A stretch of 64,000 bases of DNA from DUQW01 sp050953825 (GCA_050953825.1 JBMNNF010000013.1:62001-126000), one strand, 5' to 3'; shown: positions 1 to 9,036, numbered from the stretch's first letter. Notes: generated from the letters alone by a model not told the origin. Made by a program: numbers and translations.

Positions 1-880
1 CTTTTGTAGCACCTACTAATTGATTTATGGCTTTCTTTATTTGTTTTTTTAAGTTCTTAACACGCCTATCCATATCTAGAGTAATGCCGGCATTTAAAAC
101 TGATAAATCTTTAGCTTCAAATAAAAACGACCCACATTCGTAAAACGACAACACATCTACAAACTCTCTTCTCTTTTCTCCGCTTATTGTTTGAGGATTC
201 TTGTATAATGTTGTTGGAAAAACAGACTGCAAAGAAACCCAAATAATTCGCTCAAATGTTTCTCCCTCATCTTTATCATCAATTGAAACGGATTCCAAAT
301 TTTCAAAGCCAAAAAAATGAAGATTATTAATTGTCCATTTATCAATTTTAGGTTCTATTTTAATTATTGGTATTAAGGGTGCATTTGCATATCTAATTAC
401 CCCTTCGATAGAATTACAAAAGCAATCTAAAGCATAATTTGTCTCTTCGGTATGAGGTCCAACATATAACTTGCCAATATCGCCCATAAAATCAATCAAT
501 TTGTTTGAGTCAGTTTCTATTATTTCACAGTTAGTCCATGCAACGCAAAAATCAGCTTCATTAAATAAAAATAATGGAAATTTTCTTTTTTTTAGAACTT
601 GAAGTAAAGCTTCATGTTGATCAAATTCATGTTGTATTCCTGAAACAAGTACTCCTTTTTCTGGTATATCCTTAATTTCTACACCAGTACAAAAATATAT
701 ATCCTTTTTACCAAAAGTTAGCGTTAAAGGGCATCCCATTATTAAAGATTTTATTGTTAAGGTAGGCACTTTAATTAAAACAGCTAGTTCTTCTCCTCCA
801 TTTGCAAAAGAATACCAGATACTAGCATTTTCAGAATACATTTCCTTTCTTATTTTTTCACTTGGAATGTGCATTTGCAT
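1..880 (-). CDS. Unknown protein with nuclease-like D/E-x-K motif, 3' end outside window
   Basis: An open minus-strand frame runs without stop from an ATG at 880 to the window edge (about 293 residues), preceded directly by AAGAAAGGTG. I do not recognise the family. Near the end of the visible part there is an Asp (in FVDVLSF) followed 13 residues later by a Glu-Ala-Lys (LFEAKDLS), the spacing seen in PD-(D/E)xK nucleases, then a basic helix. That is a motif-level suggestion only. It lies next to a restriction-modification pair, so a role in defence is plausible by context. The C-terminus lies beyond coordinate 1. Confidence 0.6.
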   Translation of the reverse strand, partial: MQMHIPSEKIRKEMYSENASIWYSFANGGEELAVLIKVPTLTIKSLIMGCPLTLTFGKKDIYFCTGVEIKDIPEKGVLVSGIQHEFDQHEALLQVLKKRKFPLFLFNEADFCVAWTNCEIIETDSNKLIDFMGDIGKLYVGPHTEETNYALDCFCNSIEGVIRYANAPLIPIIKIEPKIDKWTINNLHFFGFENLESVSIDDKDEGETFERIIWVSLQSVFPTTLYKNPQTISGEKRREFVDVLSFYECGSFLFEAKDLSVLNAGITLDMDRRVKNLKKQIKKAINQLVGATK

Positions 881-1271
881 CACCTTTCTTTAACATTTTG
901 AAATTGAATTTTCACTATTGAGCTTTACTTTTGGACTGAAATAAAGACTAAAATAATAAGGATATTCAATCTGTTTTAATTTTATAAATGTATCCCAAGA
1001 ATAATTTTTATAACTCATATTTTCATATTTATTATACACATTTACATATTTTAAATACAACTTTTTAATAGAATAAAGTTTGTCTTTATATCATACAATG
1101 TTTTAAAATACACATAAATATGAAGTGTTTTTTAACTTGCTGGAAACATAAAATAATAAAGATAAAGACGTTCCTTTGCTATTTTAAATTATCTAATAAT
1201 ATCTTTTAAATTATTTTTCTGCATCGTTACTGTGATCAATATTTTTTTAAACATTTTAACCATGAGAACCT
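881..1271. other. AT-rich intergenic region, no gene seen
   Basis: About 390 bp between the divergent unknown gene and the methyltransferase promoter. Very AT-rich; I see no convincing ORF, RNA or hairpin. No copy of the 207-bp cassette-end repeat found at 3886 and 9143 is visible here, so the outer boundary of cassette I is not defined. Confidence 0.5.
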
Positions 1272-1300
1272 TTGTCTTTTATTGTGAAAGATGCTATAAT
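1272..1300 (+). promoter_or_regulatory. Promoter of the DNA methyltransferase gene
   Basis: TTGTCT at 1272-1277 and TATAAT at 1295-1300 with a 17-nt spacer. It lies inside the longest possible reading frame, which argues that translation starts downstream at 1319 and not at 1232. Confidence 0.75.
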
Positions 1301-1318
1301 CATCAACGAGGTGTTACG

Positions 1319-2722
1319 ATGAATTTTATAGATGAAACTGATAAGAAAATATTAAAGGAATTTGAACAATTACCTTCTGGATTTTGGGATTTTTATGATT
1401 CATCAACTGATGAATTAATACATGGTCTACATAATTATCCTGCAGTAATGATTTATCCTATAAGCAGAACCATACTAAATATAGTTTCAAAATATAGAAA
1501 AATTAATTGTTTGTTCGACCCATTTGTAGGCTCAGGAACTGTACTTGTTGAAGGGCAAATTAAAAATATACCTTATGTAATCGGTAATGATTTAAATCCA
1601 TTGGCTAGATTGATTACATGTGCAAAAACAACCATGCTAAATGATGATGACATTGATTCTATAAAAATAATACAAAAGAAAATAAGTAAAAAATTACTTA
1701 AGTTAAATCCTGTTATTATTGGATTTGACAAGCATATAAAGTCCAATTATGATATATCTTCAAAAACAGGTTGGGCAAATAATGCCGAAGAAATGACAAA
1801 TAATTTTTTACACGAAAAAAATATAAAATTAGTAATAAATAATCCTTTTAAAAACTTAGGTTATTGGTTTTCGCCTAGTACTATTATTCCACTTCAAATA
1901 ATTAAAAATGAAATTTCTTTAACTAAAGACTCTAAAATAAATGCTATGTTAAATTGTACATTTAGTGAATTAGTCCGATTTGTTTCAAATACAAGAAATA
2001 GTGAATTTAAGCTTTATAGAATGAAGAAAGAAAAAGTCTATGACATTTTCTTTGATGTCGAAAAGGAATTTAATAGAATTTTAGAAAAAAACATTGGAAA
2101 AATGCAAGAATATGTCCAAAACATTAATTCTAACAGTATTATTTCTGTTTACTCAGAAGACGCTCAATCATTAGATTCAATTAAAGACGAAAGCGTAGAC
2201 ATTGTAATAACTTCTCCGCCTTACGGAGATAGTCATACTACTGTAGCATATGGACAATTTAGCAAACTAAGCTCACAATGGCTTGGCTTAATAGAAAACG
2301 AAAACATTGACGCTTTACTTCTAGGTGGAAGAAAACAAAAAAATTATGATTTAAAATCATTAAAAAGTGCAAAATTAGAATCAACCATTAACCAATTATT
2401 AGAGATAGATAAAAAAAGAGCTAATGAAGTTTTATCATTTTACTGTGATTTAGATAAAACAATTGAAAAAATCGCTTTAAAAACGAAGAAAAATGGGTAT
2501 CAATTTTGGGTAGTTGGTAATAGAACAGTTAAAAAAACATTATTAGAAACTGATGTAATTATTTCTGAATTGGCAGAAAAATATGGTTTAAAGTTATTAA
2601 GAAAAGATTATAGAAAAATTTCTAATAAAGTCATGCCTTTACTTAATTCACCAACTAATGTTGCTGGTGATACCATAACAACAATGGCAAACGAAATCAT
2701 TCTATTTTTTAAGAAAATATGA
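1319..2722 (+). CDS. Type II DNA methyltransferase (probably N4-cytosine)
   Basis: Modification half of a restriction-modification system: transfers methyl from S-adenosylmethionine to DNA. The 467-aa product has the AdoMet-binding motif DPFVGSGT at 67-74, an acidic GNDLNPLA at 89-96 and the catalytic TSPPY at 298-302. TSPPY is typical of N4-cytosine enzymes, although some N6-adenine enzymes share it. The ATG at 1319 is chosen because GAGGTG lies 5 nt upstream and a promoter lies at 1272-1300; the frame itself opens at 1232. It converges on an MvaI/BcnI-type nuclease gene with only 13 nt between stops. MvaI is paired with an N4-cytosine methylase, which supports the same activity here. Target sequence cannot be read from the protein by eye. 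Confidence 0.88.
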   Translation: MNFIDETDKKILKEFEQLPSGFWDFYDSSTDELIHGLHNYPAVMIYPISRTILNIVSKYRKINCLFDPFVGSGTVLVEGQIKNIPYVIGNDLNPLARLITCAKTTMLNDDDIDSIKIIQKKISKKLLKLNPVIIGFDKHIKSNYDISSKTGWANNAEEMTNNFLHEKNIKLVINNPFKNLGYWFSPSTIIPLQIIKNEISLTKDSKINAMLNCTFSELVRFVSNTRNSEFKLYRMKKEKVYDIFFDVEKEFNRILEKNIGKMQEYVQNINSNSIISVYSEDAQSLDSIKDESVDIVITSPPYGDSHTTVAYGQFSKLSSQWLGLIENENIDALLLGGRKQKNYDLKSLKSAKLESTINQLLEIDKKRANEVLSFYCDLDKTIEKIALKTKKNGYQFWVVGNRTVKKTLLETDVIISELAEKYGLKLLRKDYRKISNKVMPLLNSPTNVAGDTITTMANEIILFFKKI

Positions 2723-2752
2723 AAAACTCCCGGGTTTATACCTGGGAGTTTT
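2723..2752. terminator. Bidirectional terminator shared by the convergent M and R genes
   Basis: A 12-bp stem (AAAACTCCCGGG at 2723-2734 with CCTGGGAGTTTT at 2741-2752, one G-T pair) around a 6-nt loop, with A-rich and T-rich flanks. The stop codon of the nuclease gene (2736-2738) lies within the loop. Confidence 0.85.
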
Positions 2753-3509
2753 CATTATCTAGTCTTATTTTTTCACTGTATAAAAGATGTTGGTCTGAAT
2801 CCTTGATTCTAAATCCTGTACCATGATCATGAGCAGAACCATCGGCGTATTGCCCAATCCTAATATCTACACGAATTATTCCACGTCTTATTAATTCAAT
2901 TATATTTTCGTCATCAATACCTTTTAATAGATAAGCTTCAGTATATTTGAATTCTTCATTTTTCCCTTTTCCTCTATTTTCAGCTCTAACGTAAATAAAT
3001 GATTTACCTAATTTTTGTGAAACCAATTGTTTAATTGTTTCTAGTGGCCAGTATGGTTCTTCAATACCGAAGTTAGAAATTAACGTAATAGCTTCTAGTG
3101 GGCCATGAATAGTTTCAAAAGCCTCAATATATTCCGGTCTTAATGTGTTACCAGTATCAAAAATTTCAGTATTTACACCGGATTTTAGAGTAGCATATAA
3201 AACCTTTTTTTGAGGGTTCTTTGATTTGGGGCTCCGATATCCAAACTTATTTAATAAAACACTATTAATTCCTCTTGGTTCAGGAGATTTAGTCATAAGA
3301 GTTAACATTGAGTTAGAATCAATTCTGCGTGATTTTAATTCATAAGAACCAAAGTCTGGTCCTTGTATGTTATTCTCAGTTATGCCTAATAAATCTTCAA
3401 GTGTCTTTCCAACACCCGTATTACCAGAACGATGTGTTTTAATCCATCCCATTTTTTTGATTTCTTCAAATTTTTCAATAAACTCTTTTAAATGTTCAAC
3501 ATCATGCAT
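2736..3509 (-). CDS. MvaI/BcnI-family type II restriction endonuclease
   Basis: Cleaves unmethylated target DNA; partner of the methylase at 1319-2722. The 257-aa protein has the family's N-terminal signature GNTGVGKTLEDLLGI (29-43) followed by PDFGSYELKS, giving a PD-(D/E)xK active site of D52, E57 and K59. MvaI (246 aa) and BcnI (238 aa) are of similar length; they are monomeric enzymes that cut CCWGG and CCSGG. ATG at 3509 follows GGAGGTG. Its promoter is the cassette-type minus-strand promoter at 3660-3689, so nuclease and methylase are controlled separately. Confidence 0.88.
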   Translation of the reverse strand: MHDVEHLKEFIEKFEEIKKMGWIKTHRSGNTGVGKTLEDLLGITENNIQGPDFGSYELKSRRIDSNSMLTLMTKSPEPRGINSVLLNKFGYRSPKSKNPQKKVLYATLKSGVNTEIFDTGNTLRPEYIEAFETIHGPLEAITLISNFGIEEPYWPLETIKQLVSQKLGKSFIYVRAENRGKGKNEEFKYTEAYLLKGIDDENIIELIRRGIIRVDIRIGQYADGSAHDHGTGFRIKDSDQHLLYSEKIRLDNENSQV

Positions 3510-3659
3510 AATTGCACCTCCTATATTATTTATCGCAAATGTCTCTTAATGGTATCATCTTCCTATTAATATTTTTTTATTGAATATTTTCTAAAAAAAT
3601 ACACTTTCATCTTATTAAAATCTAATTTTAATTATTTTTGATATAAATTATCCATGTTT

Positions 3660-3689
3660 ATTATACCTTTTAATATCTTTCTAAATCAA
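3660..3689 (-). promoter_or_regulatory. Cassette-type promoter of the restriction endonuclease
   Basis: On the minus strand TTGATT (3684-3689), an 18-nt spacer, then TATAAT (3660-3665). The same arrangement occurs at 8968-8997 (TTGATT-18-TATAAT) and 18522-18551 (TTGCAT-18-TATAAT), always just inside the upstream junction of a cassette. The transcript would have a leader of about 140 nt before the ATG at 3509. Confidence 0.7.
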
Positions 3690-3705
3690 GTTTTTGTTAA
3701 AATAA

Positions 3706-3756
3706 AGTTCGACTCCCTACCGCATAAGAAATTTTTATTGAGTTCGACTCCCTACC
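3706..3756. repeat. Paired 16-bp direct repeats at junction A
   Basis: AGTTCGACTCCCTACC occurs at 3706-3721 and again at 3741-3756, 35 bp apart. Related paired motifs sit in the same relative place at the other junctions (18576-18625, 14713-14798), between the promoter and the terminator hairpin. Confidence 0.8.
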
Positions 3757-3781
3757 ATGTTATGATACAAAATGCATAAAA

Positions 3782-3819
3782 AAACTGCTCTGAATGTGTA
3801 ATTTTATCTAAAGCAGTTT
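3782..3819 (-). terminator. Hairpin downstream of cassette II (junction A)
   Basis: AAACTGCT (3782-3789) pairs with AGCAGTTT (3812-3819); read on the minus strand it is followed by a T run. Its position equals that of the hairpins at 9052-9083 and 18644-18675, but the sequence differs. Confidence 0.6.
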
Positions 3820-3885
3820 CTATTTTTAATTTACTTTTTGGCTTAATAAAGCCATTCTTATCAACTTACTAATCAAAGATAAGTT

Positions 3886-4092
3886 TGGAGCCATCTTTTT
3901 CCTTAAAGGGATTGGTTTTTCCGTTTCAACTGTGTAAAACTGCTAACATTTGGCCGTCAAAGGGAAAATAAGGCATTTTCATATACTTTTGAGGTGTATT
4001 CCAGCGGACAATTGAGTATTTTGCCTAAACTGGTGTTTTTTGTCCATCAAAGGGGAAATAGAGTGCTTTTAGGGTATTTTAGAGGAAAATTA
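3886..4092 (-). repeat. 207-bp cassette-end repeat, copy A
   Basis: Starts at TGGAG (3886-3890) and ends at the A-rich GAGGAAAATTAA just before the nucleotidyltransferase gene. Nearly identical to 9143-9350: the first 165 bp differ at about two positions, the rest is more divergent. It contains two imperfect sub-repeats (a GTCAAAGGGAAAATAAGGC block and a CCATCAAAGGGGAAAT block, each followed by a TTTT..GGTATTT-like segment). No ORF. Probably an end or recombination region of a mobile cassette. Confidence 0.85.
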
Positions 4093-4102
4093 AACCCGTA
4101 TT

Positions 4103-4753
4103 TTAATTATATTTATAATACACTTCATTTACAGCTTCTATATAACATATGAAAGAAGGGTGATCATAATCATTCCCTTTAAGATACATATTTTTCTTAT
4201 CTAGATAAGTCTCTCTTAATTCTCCCCATTTATTATTATCTTTCAACCATTTAATTCGTTTATCTAATCCCTTAGATTTAGGGATTTCATTCCAATACCA
4301 TTCATCATGAAATACAATCCCAGTTTTTTTATGTATTAACCTATATAAATTACCGCTTCCATCTCTCTTAGTAATCGCTAAATCAATGCTAAATGAAGTT
4401 TGATTCCCTTTTGTAAAGTGCATCTTATTTGTTGTTAATGCTGATGTGGAATCTTGACAATCTTCCCAGTTATTTCTGTTTAAAACTTCATTAAATACTT
4501 TTTGGACATAATCTTTAATTTCTTTTCCATTATTTATATCACACTTTGATTCAATAACATCCAAATTATAATCTAAATCAATTGGATTATTAGCGTTTTG
4601 TGTGATAAGATTTCTAGCTCCACTTCCAACCAAATATGCTTTTACATTCAAGAAATCATCTTTGTTTATTTCTTGAACTAATTGATTAACAATATCCGAG
4701 CATAATTTTCTCATTCTTCCTAAAAATTCTTTGTCTTCAATAAAATGATACAT
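4103..4753 (-). CDS. Small nucleotidyltransferase-fold protein
   Basis: Predicted 216-aa nucleotidyltransferase. It has a GSG at 43-45, the metal-binding D59-L-D61 (PIDLDY) and a third Asp at 124 (FSIDLAI), the full set for the polymerase-beta superfamily. I recognise the general family as widespread and poorly characterised in Firmicutes; the product is unknown. It is shorter than CD-NTases of CBASS (about 300 aa or more), so I do not call it one. ATG at 4753 is used because AGGAGTT lies 10 nt upstream; a TTG at 4762 extends the frame. Last gene of cassette II, after two membrane-protein genes. Confidence 0.7.
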   Translation of the reverse strand: MYHFIEDKEFLGRMRKLCSDIVNQLVQEINKDDFLNVKAYLVGSGARNLITQNANNPIDLDYNLDVIESKCDINNGKEIKDYVQKVFNEVLNRNNWEDCQDSTSALTTNKMHFTKGNQTSFSIDLAITKRDGSGNLYRLIHKKTGIVFHDEWYWNEIPKSKGLDKRIKWLKDNNKWGELRETYLDKKNMYLKGNDYDHPSFICYIEAVNEVYYKYN

Positions 4754-4930
4754 ATTTATCAACTCCTAAATGTTTTTCCCCATTGCCTTCCATTTAGTTT
4801 CCTAAATCGTTAAATTATACAATATCCTTTAATTATTTTCAACCAGTTTTTCTTTTTTTTACAATTGATTAAATAACAACTAAAATTACTCTTTGTTTCA
4901 TATTATTTTTTTAATATTATCCCGAAATTA

Positions 4931-5248
4931 TTACCATCTATCATATCTATCAAAATTACTTTTTGAATGTTTAGTAAAAAAAGCAACGACGCCAGCTATA
5001 GCTGAACCAATAAGTATCAGTATACCTAATAAAATCATTAAATCTCCTGTCTCATTTGTCTTTTGGATAAGACCATTTAAAAAAGCAAAAGCATGATCAT
5101 CATGAAACTCTTCATTTTTTCTAATAAAACTACCCAAAACTATTAAAACAACTCCTATGATACTAAATACTCCTACCAAAGGCAAAACAATATTAATCGT
5201 GTTTTCTTGTTTAAATAATGAATAATTTTTTCTTCTTTTCTTTTTCAT
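4931..5248 (-). CDS. Small two-TM membrane protein
   Basis: 105 aa with a basic start (MKKKRRK), a membrane segment at about 20-43, a short loop rich in acidic residues and His, and a second segment at about 70-91. GGAGGAG precedes the ATG. No family recognised. It lies between the 813-aa membrane protein and the nucleotidyltransferase gene and is probably in their transcript; a membrane effector or accessory subunit is inferred from context only. Confidence 0.65.
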   Translation of the reverse strand: MKKKRRKNYSLFKQENTINIVLPLVGVFSIIGVVLIVLGSFIRKNEEFHDDHAFAFLNGLIQKTNETGDLMILLGILILIGSAIAGVVAFFTKHSKSNFDRYDRW

Positions 5249-5326
5249 GAAACTCCTCCATTAAATGCATTTTTTAACAAAAACTCTGAGATTTAATATT
5301 ATTAATTTGAAATATCTTTTTCAAAT

Positions 5327-7768
5327 CTAATCATTTATTTTGTGTTTCTGTTCTTGTTTTTCTAATTTATAGTAAAGTATTTTTTCACTATTATATTGGA
5401 CTTTATATTTGATAAACAAATTAACAATCAAGTATTTTTTTGAAATTAATTCAAATATTTCTTCGCGGTTCAACATAATACCGCTTTTGCTATTGGATGT
5501 TTCCGAATATTTATAAAATCCGTTGACAAGTCTAAAGTCTCTATCTATAATGGTGTTTACTTCTTCTGAACTCAATGTTCTTACAAATGATTGCTCTTCT
5601 AAATATTCAACATTAATTTTAATTGCTCCTTTTTTATAAAATAATCCCCTTGGAAGCCATACTCCTGATTCATTAGGAATTTTGTTAACATCATTAATTA
5701 ATTTCTTTTTATCTTCATTAGTATTAAAATCATATACATATTCTGTTTTATAATTCGGATTAAAAGAAAGAATATTATTAAGTACATCTTCACTATATTG
5801 ACTAATATTATATTCGAAATTTTTAACTTCCTTATTATTCTTAAAATCGAATAAAATCAATCTATCCAGCGCTCTTGGCATGTCATCAATATACATCTTC
5901 AAAAGTTTTTCAGTATGTAATGATTCAACTATATAGGAATAGAAAACAGGTTTAACATCTTTTAATTCTATAGTAGTATCTCTAAAAGGTTGTCTTTCGA
6001 TAGCTTCTACCATTCCTTTGGAAAGCATGCTCTTATATTTAATAAAGTCTTCTTCTGTTTTAATTGAATCTTTATATTTTCCTATTGCTTTTTCTTTCAT
6101 TCTTTTATTAGAAAATTCTTTTAGATAATTAACCACCATTGAATTTACATACCTATTTTCCATTCCAAAAAAATCTAAAATAGACGTGTCTAATTTTGTT
6201 TTAAGTTCATTGTCTTCAAACCATTCGTTGCTTAATATTGAAGCCAGTCTATCTAGGTTTTCTTCAGATAAGCTAGGAATTTTAAATTGGGTTTCTTTGT
6301 TAAACATATAGGCTGAAAGATACTCGCTATTAATTACATAACCTATCCACCAATTAAAAAATAAATCTTTATTAAATGATTTTGATAAAGTTGAAGAATA
6401 AACACTTCTTTTTTCAGGAAAATACCAATTCGAATAAGGCTTTTGTGTGTCAAATATATTCAGCAATTCAACTAATATATTATTTATTTCCTCTAAGTCA
6501 GCAAACTCAAGTTTTCTGTTCATGACAGTTTTCCAAGAATTACCATACAAATTAGAGAATTTATTTTCATAATTTAAAAACTCCTTAATTTTGTCTTTAA
6601 ATTCTGACGAAACATATGGTTCTAACTCATATAGATAATATAAATAAATAGATACAAAAACCATATATTCAATAGGCCCACTTATCACATTATTAGATAA
6701 GTAAACTTGATCCCTTAATAATTTGATAAACCAATCTTCTTCTGATGACAGGGTGGTTGTCAGCATCATATTCAATATTTTGTAGTTGTCAACTAATTTT
6801 TGTTTGTTTTCTTTAGAAAAAATTATTGCCCAAAAAATTGAGGATAATAAATCGCCAAACTGCTTTTCATATTTTTGTTTTAAACCCAGTTTATTTAAAA
6901 TATCTCTTAATGAAAATAGTGAGCGAGTTAAATGATACAAATATTCTTCTCCTTTATAAATTGCAACTATGTTTGTATCATTCTGACTGATTATAAAGTC
7001 AATATTTTCAAAAGCTTTATCAATAACATCAACTATTGCAAATTCATTTATTTTAAAATCATTTTCGCTTGTTTTTCCTAAATAATTTTCTCTATATCTC
7101 CACAAATAGTAATTTTGTATATCTAGTAAATTATCAAAAAGTTTCTTATCACTTTCACTATTTTTAGGGTCCTTGAGTATATTGTATGTATACAATATGT
7201 TCTTTTTATTTATCAAATAAAATACCACGACAAGTATTTTTTTGTCTTTTTTAGGATCGTTATATTTTGATAAATTATAATGGACATTTATTCTTATAAT
7301 CTTTTCGATTCTTCTTTCATTATGGGTTAATAAAGGAATCTCTTGAAATAAAAAAAGTAAACTATAAATTAAAGCTATTACAGAGGCAACTAAAATCACC
7401 AAATATAAACCAAACATAACTGAAATAGAATAAATAGCAAAAATAAATAGGGCTATTATTAGCATATGTAAAAAACTATATTTCCCAGATTTCTCGAATT
7501 TTCTAAACTCATTCTTTTCCAGTCCATATATTTTATCTTTAGGTAAAGAAAGAACTATAGAAAGAATGTTTAAAACTAATGGTAATACAACTATAACAAC
7601 ATTTATAGAATAATCAAAAAATAATTTGGATTTTATAAAATCGTTAATTTTATTATTAAAAATACAATTCAAAATTGTTGCGATACCTATAATTAAAAAA
7701 CAAATTATATCAAATAAATTGATTTTTAATTTATTTTTAAAAACACTAAACACATTATTTTCTCCCAT
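5327..7768 (-). CDS. Large protein with N-terminal membrane domain, unknown function
   Basis: 813 aa. The first 145 residues contain four hydrophobic segments (about 19-37, 53-75, and two between 100 and 141); the remaining 670 residues are soluble, Lys/Asn/Asp-rich and mostly helical in appearance. No ATPase, nuclease or protease motif is visible to me. AGAGG lies upstream of the ATG at 7768. It is the second gene of cassette II, 71 bp after the PD-(D/E)xK-like gene. The layout of membrane domain plus large cytosolic sensor-like part, beside a nucleotidyltransferase, suggests an abortive-infection type role, as inference. Confidence 0.75.
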   Translation of the reverse strand: MGENNVFSVFKNKLKINLFDIICFLIIGIATILNCIFNNKINDFIKSKLFFDYSINVVIVVLPLVLNILSIVLSLPKDKIYGLEKNEFRKFEKSGKYSFLHMLIIALFIFAIYSISVMFGLYLVILVASVIALIYSLLFLFQEIPLLTHNERRIEKIIRINVHYNLSKYNDPKKDKKILVVVFYLINKKNILYTYNILKDPKNSESDKKLFDNLLDIQNYYLWRYRENYLGKTSENDFKINEFAIVDVIDKAFENIDFIISQNDTNIVAIYKGEEYLYHLTRSLFSLRDILNKLGLKQKYEKQFGDLLSSIFWAIIFSKENKQKLVDNYKILNMMLTTTLSSEEDWFIKLLRDQVYLSNNVISGPIEYMVFVSIYLYYLYELEPYVSSEFKDKIKEFLNYENKFSNLYGNSWKTVMNRKLEFADLEEINNILVELLNIFDTQKPYSNWYFPEKRSVYSSTLSKSFNKDLFFNWWIGYVINSEYLSAYMFNKETQFKIPSLSEENLDRLASILSNEWFEDNELKTKLDTSILDFFGMENRYVNSMVVNYLKEFSNKRMKEKAIGKYKDSIKTEEDFIKYKSMLSKGMVEAIERQPFRDTTIELKDVKPVFYSYIVESLHTEKLLKMYIDDMPRALDRLILFDFKNNKEVKNFEYNISQYSEDVLNNILSFNPNYKTEYVYDFNTNEDKKKLINDVNKIPNESGVWLPRGLFYKKGAIKINVEYLEEQSFVRTLSSEEVNTIIDRDFRLVNGFYKYSETSNSKSGIMLNREEIFELISKKYLIVNLFIKYKVQYNSEKILYYKLEKQEQKHKIND

Positions 7769-7839
7769 TTCAATAACCTCTTTTATTTTTCATATTGTTA
7801 TATATTTCAAATTAATATGTGCATTTGCCACAATTTGAT

Positions 7840-8889
7840 TTATTTTCCTTTCTTCCTTTTTATCTTTTCTTTTTCTTCATTCACATCAAAACCATTATTT
7901 GACATAAAAGAATAAAAATGAACCATTGCAGGAATGCCTAAATTGTTGCGTACGCTCGTAGTAATGAATTTTTCAAATTCAACTGTTTTATTCGGGAAAA
8001 TTTCTTCCAAAAGTTTTAACCCATTATAACTTATTTTTTTACTATTAGGATTTCTTAAAAAAATATTTATGGACTTAGAAATATCCCAAGCTGAACAATC
8101 TTCTCTTTCATTTAATGTTAAAGCATTTGATAATATAATCATATTTACTTTATTATACATTTTTTTATTTAATTTCTTTTCTCTAATAATTTTACCATCA
8201 ACCTTAAATTGAAAGCAACTTACATCACTATGTGGATGAAAAAATCCCGTTTTATAATTTACAATATAATTCCAATATGAAATCATCTCGGTAGTTGTTG
8301 AATTAATAAAAAGTATATTTAATTCAATTGAACTGGGATCACCGAATTTATCTTGAGCGTTTAACAGGCAACTCTTAATTTTATTATCTGTTAAATTTCT
8401 TATTTGAATTGATTTATATTCGGTTGCTTCTAAATATTCGGATATCATAGATTTTAATTCATTCATTTTTTCATCATGTTCTTTTTTTTCGACTTGACGA
8501 AAAATTGATGAAATTCTAAGCGTATCATCTTTTAAACTCCAATCAAACTCTGGCGATTTTATCTCAATATTGAAATTAATTCCCGAAAAATTAAAACAGA
8601 CATCTACATTTTTATCATTAGAAGGATTTTTGTTTTTCTCTATTTCAAAATTAATATTCTTCTTATTTAGTAAAAAATATAACATAAATTCTGAAATTGT
8701 TTGATTATATGAAAAATATGGATTATTATTATCCAATGTCAATAATTGAATTATTTTGGAATCATCAACATTTCTCAAAGAGCAAACATTATCAATAAAT
8801 TTTTGTGTATATTGTGAACTTATATTATCCATTAAGGGATTTGAGACCCTCATATTACTTATTATATTAGTAACACTCTCTATATTCAT
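7840..8889 (-). CDS. PD-(D/E)xK-like nuclease candidate
   Basis: 349 aa, first gene of cassette II. Residues NVDVCFNFSGINFNIEIKSPEF hold an Asp in a first strand and E-I-K in the next, the shape of a PD-(D/E)xK core (D-V-x-F ... I-E-I-K). The rest is unrecognised; the C-terminus ends in a Lys-rich tail (EKEKIKRKKGK). GAAGGAGGG precedes the ATG at 8889 and the cassette promoter lies 80 bp upstream. Nuclease function is inferred from the motif only. Confidence 0.6.
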   Translation of the reverse strand: MNIESVTNIISNMRVSNPLMDNISSQYTQKFIDNVCSLRNVDDSKIIQLLTLDNNNPYFSYNQTISEFMLYFLLNKKNINFEIEKNKNPSNDKNVDVCFNFSGINFNIEIKSPEFDWSLKDDTLRISSIFRQVEKKEHDEKMNELKSMISEYLEATEYKSIQIRNLTDNKIKSCLLNAQDKFGDPSSIELNILFINSTTTEMISYWNYIVNYKTGFFHPHSDVSCFQFKVDGKIIREKKLNKKMYNKVNMIILSNALTLNEREDCSAWDISKSINIFLRNPNSKKISYNGLKLLEEIFPNKTVEFEKFITTSVRNNLGIPAMVHFYSFMSNNGFDVNEEKEKIKRKKGK

Positions 8890-8967
8890 TTTTTAGTACC
8901 CTCCTTCTATCTTACTTATGTTATATTAACAATAGCTTATTACGTAAAAATTCCTATCATCGTATTT

Positions 8968-8997
8968 ATTATACTTTCTAATTACCTTCAAAATCAA
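8968..8997 (-). promoter_or_regulatory. Cassette II promoter
   Basis: Minus strand TTGATT (8992-8997), 18-nt spacer, TATAAT (8968-8973). Preceded upstream by a TTAAAAAG block, as in the cassette IV promoter at 18522-18551. Confidence 0.75.
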
Positions 8998-9021
8998 CTT
9001 TTTAAACAAAATTGGTTCGTT

Positions 9022-9036
9022 CTCATATCATGATTA
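9022..9036. repeat. CTCRTATYAYGATWA motif at junction B
   Basis: CTCATATCATGATTA; matches CTCGTATCACGATTA and CTCGTATTACGATTG at 18576-18625 and CTCGTATTATGATAA at 14713-14727. Always between the cassette promoter and the hairpin. Confidence 0.7.

Noticed and set aside
1232..1318. N-terminal extension of the methyltransferase
   Set aside because: It contains the gene's own promoter; GAGGTG favours the ATG at 1319.
3706..3756. Possible CRISPR array
   Set aside because: Only two 16-bp repeats, no further units, no cas genes in the window.
4103..5248. CBASS operon call
   Set aside because: The nucleotidyltransferase is only 216 aa and lacks the length of CD-NTases, and no Cap2/Cap3 or known effector is adjacent; kept as unknown.
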